Assembly (NCBI GenBank): GCA_012521555.1
Contig: JAAYMC010000067.1
Location: 1 to 35,038 of the forward strand
Length of the DNA: 35,038 nt
Direction: 5' to 3'
DNA from: Clostridiales bacterium
GTDB taxonomy: Bacteria; Bacillota; Clostridia; Oscillospirales; Oscillospiraceae
Both the position numbers and the translations under genes were made by a program. Positions 33,589-35,038 of the stretch are shown piece by piece. Position 1 is the first letter of the stretch. Every line of letters begins with the position of its first letter. The notes beneath the pieces were generated by a model that saw only the letters and a list, made by a program, of their open reading frames with translations, was not told the DNA's origin and did no database searches.

Positions 33589-33963
33589 TTAACTAAATCT
33601 GTGAGATTTATGAATATAAAGATTGCCGTCAATGCGCAAGGCAAGCTGCAAATTTGTCCAGGCGCCTTCAAAGAGCGCCTCGTTGGTCATCAGTTCCCTT
33701 TCAGTGACTCCGGAAATAATGCTCCACCAGATATCGTAGCCGATGACCATCCCCAGAAGGCCTGCGCCAATTGCGACGAGCCAGTAAGCGTTTGATAAAA
33801 CGGTAAGCGGCAGGATAATCGCGGCGGCCGCAAGAATTAAGAAAAATGTTCTCAGGCGATGGCCATATATAAAGAATAAAAAAGACGCGATGCTAAGCAA
33901 CAGAAACCATTTCGAGATGGAAAAATAGCTGCAGGCGATATAGATCGCAATCAGTGAAAACAT
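33589..33963 (-). CDS. Small membrane protein, unknown function
   Basis: The 124-residue protein is not one I recognise. It has three or four hydrophobic spans: about 2-15, 18-33, 38-54 and 60-79. A polar C-terminal part follows (YDIWWSIISGVTERELMTNEALFEGAWTN and on). There is no cleavable signal peptide. The base composition is lower in GC than the housekeeping genes to the left. A promoter with an extended -10 lies 46 bases upstream, and GGTGAG before the ATG could serve as a ribosome site. The hydrophobic pattern and promoter support a real gene, but without family recognition it stays hypothetical. Confidence 0.55.
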   Translation of the reverse strand: MFSLIAIYIACSYFSISKWFLLLSIASFLFFIYGHRLRTFFLILAAAAIILPLTVLSNAYWLVAIGAGLLGMVIGYDIWWSIISGVTERELMTNEALFEGAWTNLQLALRIDGNLYIHKSHRFS

Positions 33964-34008
33964 ATCTCACCGACCTTTCGCCTTGTCCAACCACTTTCCA
34001 ATAGTCCA

Positions 34009-34038
34009 ATAGTAGCATTTCCGCCCCAGCCTTGTCCA
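34009..34038 (-). promoter_or_regulatory. Promoter of the small membrane protein gene
   Basis: On the minus strand TGGACA (34033-34038) and TACTAT (34009-34014) are 18 bases apart, with TGC before the -10. A tandem CCAATAGT repeat covers the -10 region on the plus strand. Confidence 0.55.
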
Positions 34039-34182
34039 GTATGGGCAAGACCGCGGAATACATTCATGCTTGACTCAGTTTAAAATTAAGCTAATCTTCA
34101 GGGAACCGTCTGTGATTGTAGTAAAGCCCGCATCCAGTTCATCTCGCTCCTGCCACCATCCTGTAGCCTACAGCAGCATAAT

Positions 34183-34213
34183 AAAAAACCTGTAGTCCTT
34201 GAAACTACAGGTT
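34183..34213 (-). terminator. Orphan terminator-like hairpin on the minus strand
   Basis: AACCTGTAGT (34187-34196) pairs perfectly with ACTACAGGTT (34204-34213). Read on the minus strand, the stem runs into TTTTTT. No minus-strand gene lies to its right, where only the PII remnant and repeat element are found. It may be a relic or end a small unannotated transcript. Confidence 0.5.
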
Positions 34214-34220
34214 GCCCGTT

Positions 34221-34360
34221 GAACCCCTGGTCAACACAGTGAAAAAGTCGCTGTATACCGGAAACATGGGTGACGGTAAAACATTCATTTAGACGTGGAA
34301 AACGTCATAAAAATATGAACCGGCGAAGAAGGCTACGACGCCCTGCAGGACGAAGAGTAA
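34221..34360 (+). pseudogene. C-terminal remnant of a PII nitrogen-regulatory protein (GlnB/GlnK family)
   Basis: Translation gives EPLVNTVKKSLYTGNMGDGK, then TFI, then (after a one-base loss at 34290-34291, inside what was a tyrosine codon) DVENVIKI, a TGA stop at 34316 where the family has arginine, and TGEEGYDALQDEE before a TAA at 34358-34360. E. coli GlnB has VDTIIRTAQTGKIGDGKIF, VFDVARVIRIRTGEEDDAAI at the same place, so the match covers roughly residues 66-112 of a 112-residue protein, including the ATP-binding TG.xGDGKIF segment. The N-terminal two thirds are missing; the frame upstream has a stop at about 34200. Two lesions plus truncation mean it is dead. PII proteins sense 2-oxoglutarate and ATP/ADP and control ammonium uptake and nitrogen metabolism; no amtB or gln gene is nearby. 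Confidence 0.85.
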
Positions 34361-34370
34361 ACAAGTAAAT

Positions 34371-34620
34371 CAGGGGGACGGTTCTTCTGGTTTCTCACGG
34401 TTTCCCTCCTGCTCGGGGGATGGTTCTGGAAGACCGCAAGAACTATCCCTTGTTTTCGCCCCCGGTTTTTGGCTTGGAGACCACTCCAACCAACCCCTTG
34501 AGTTGAAGGCTAGATCTCCCCTTGGCTTTGCCCAGGAAAACCGCATGCCTCTGGGTTGTGGGCTTAGAGACCATCTCTGGTTTGCATGGGCTTAAAGACC
34601 ACCAGAACCGTCCCTCCGGT
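34371..34620. repeat. REP/MITE-like element with nested inverted repeats
   Basis: A core of GGGAYRGTTCT occurs four times: direct at 34375-34385 and 34417-34427, inverted at 34439-34449 and 34604-34614. The outer pair is identical (11 of 11) and bounds about 240 bases. The inner pair forms an 11-bp stem with one G-T pair. A second repeat, GGCTT followed by two purines and AGACCA, occurs at 34471, 34561 and 34589. No reading frame of note lies inside. I recall similar GGGGGACGGTTCTTCTG sequences near REP-associated (IS200-like) transposases in Clostridia; that link is from memory. It is probably a non-autonomous mobile repeat. Confidence 0.65.
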
Positions 34621-34624
34621 TTAC

Positions 34625-34652
34625 TTGAATATTACCATATTAATATTATAAT
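34625..34652 (+). promoter_or_regulatory. Promoter of the PAS-domain gene
   Basis: TTGAAT (34625-34630) and a perfect TATAAT (34647-34652) are 16 bases apart. It lies directly after the repeat element, so the insertion forms the upstream boundary of this gene's control region. Confidence 0.65.
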
Positions 34653-34720
34653 TAGACTATGAAAACACAACCAAACGATAACGGTGGGACACGTAAAAAC
34701 AAAAAGCGGTTGGAAATATT

Positions 34721-35038
34721 ATGGAAAGCATACATAATGGCGTTTTGATGTTGCCCCGTTCTTATTTTGAAAAAGAAGAATTGCTTGCCAGGGTCATCGA
34801 ATGTTTCCCATACCCAATTGAAGTCTACGCTCCGGATGGAACAACGGTGCTGGTTAACAGGGCAATGCTGAATGAATACAATGTTTCAGACCCGGATGAG
34901 ATTGTGGGGAAATACAACCTGTTCAAAGACCCTTCCATAATTGCATCAGGACAGATGAATGCGGTAAAGAAAGCTTTCCAGGGCGAAACCATTTTCTTCC
35001 CGGATGTTAAGGTGCCTCTGGAGGAAATCGCAGAAAGG
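34721..35038 (+). CDS. PAS-domain sensor protein, N-terminus only (cut by window edge)
   Basis: The frame is open from the ATG at 34721 to the right edge, giving 106 residues. After a short lead (MESIHNGVLMLPRSYFEKEEL) comes a PAS-like stretch: LLARVIECFPYPIEVYAPDG, TTVLVNRAMLNEYNV and DEIVGKYNLFKDPSI, the usual order of a sensor PAS fold (helix, then DG turn, then N-R-A helix, then IVGKYN). Such domains begin histidine kinases, diguanylate cyclases, AraC/LuxR regulators and others; the output domain lies outside the window. The ribosome site is weak (TTGGAA). The gene is AT-richer and uses codons (AAA, GAA, ATT, TCA) unlike the metF cluster, consistent with a different origin or expression level. 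Confidence 0.75.
   Translation, partial: MESIHNGVLMLPRSYFEKEELLARVIECFPYPIEVYAPDGTTVLVNRAMLNEYNVSDPDEIVGKYNLFKDPSIIASGQMNAVKKAFQGETIFFPDVKVPLEEIAER

Noticed and set aside
34081-34180. Possible C-terminal remnant on the minus strand ending DGSLKISLILN
   Set aside because: Only about 25 codons are open before a stop, no family was recognised, and chance is a fair explanation.
34371-34620. CRISPR-like array
   Set aside because: The repeats are few, partly inverted, unequal in spacing and diverged, which does not fit a CRISPR array.

Overview
The window is chromosomal DNA of a GC-rich, low-branching Firmicute, most likely of class Clostridia. The evidence is the gene order dgt-dnaG-rpoD, strong AGGAGG-type ribosome binding sites, frequent TTG and GTG starts, SLH surface modules, a YmfF/YmfH pair, and a folate one-carbon cluster of acetogen type. 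I cannot place it below class from sequence alone. No rRNA, tRNA or CRISPR array was seen.

Layout. (a) 1-2754, minus strand: metK (cut by the left edge) and citrate synthase. (b) 2926-6548, plus strand: a secreted SLH/Ig-like protein, an HD-domain hydrolase, a DUF4125-like protein with a Cys-rich tail, and an atypical SDR-family protein. (c) 6638-14077: one 2479-residue membrane glycan synthase of the cyclic beta-1,2-glucan synthase type (GT84, glycosidase-like domain, GH94). (d) 14181-18374: ymfF, ymfH, lgt and a coiled-coil protein with an acidic tail, ended by a clear terminator. (e) 18741-24543: metF, fhs, fchA, folD, a methyl-THF:corrinoid methyltransferase and its corrinoid protein, behind two candidate promoters. 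A convergent PocR-AraC regulator (24602-25873) shares the terminator. (f) 26008-31452, minus strand: rpoD, dnaG, dgt and a RodA-type SEDS protein. (g) 31600-33496, plus strand: tsaE, tsaB and upp. (h) 33589-35038, an AT-richer accessory end: a small membrane protein, a decayed PII (GlnB/GlnK) fragment, a REP/MITE-like nested inverted repeat, and the start of a PAS-domain protein.

How the genes work together. Region (e) encodes every folate step between formate and methyl-THF, then transfer of the methyl group to or from a corrinoid protein. The corrinoid protein is of the small MtxC type, not the acetyl-CoA-synthase corrinoid protein, and no substrate-specific MtxB methyltransferase or acs/cdh gene is in view. 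The cluster could therefore serve demethylation of a methylated compound (methyl to methyl-THF to formate plus ATP) or the methyl branch of acetogenesis. The FolD here lacks the lysine and glutamine needed for cyclohydrolase activity, while a dedicated cyclohydrolase (FchA) lies directly upstream. This implies a split of the two classic FolD activities.

The most interesting points are the FolD/FchA split, the C1 cluster with its four-cysteine PocR regulator, the PII pseudogene with two visible lesions, and the nested-repeat element beside it. Region (c) is a very large but recognisable enzyme.
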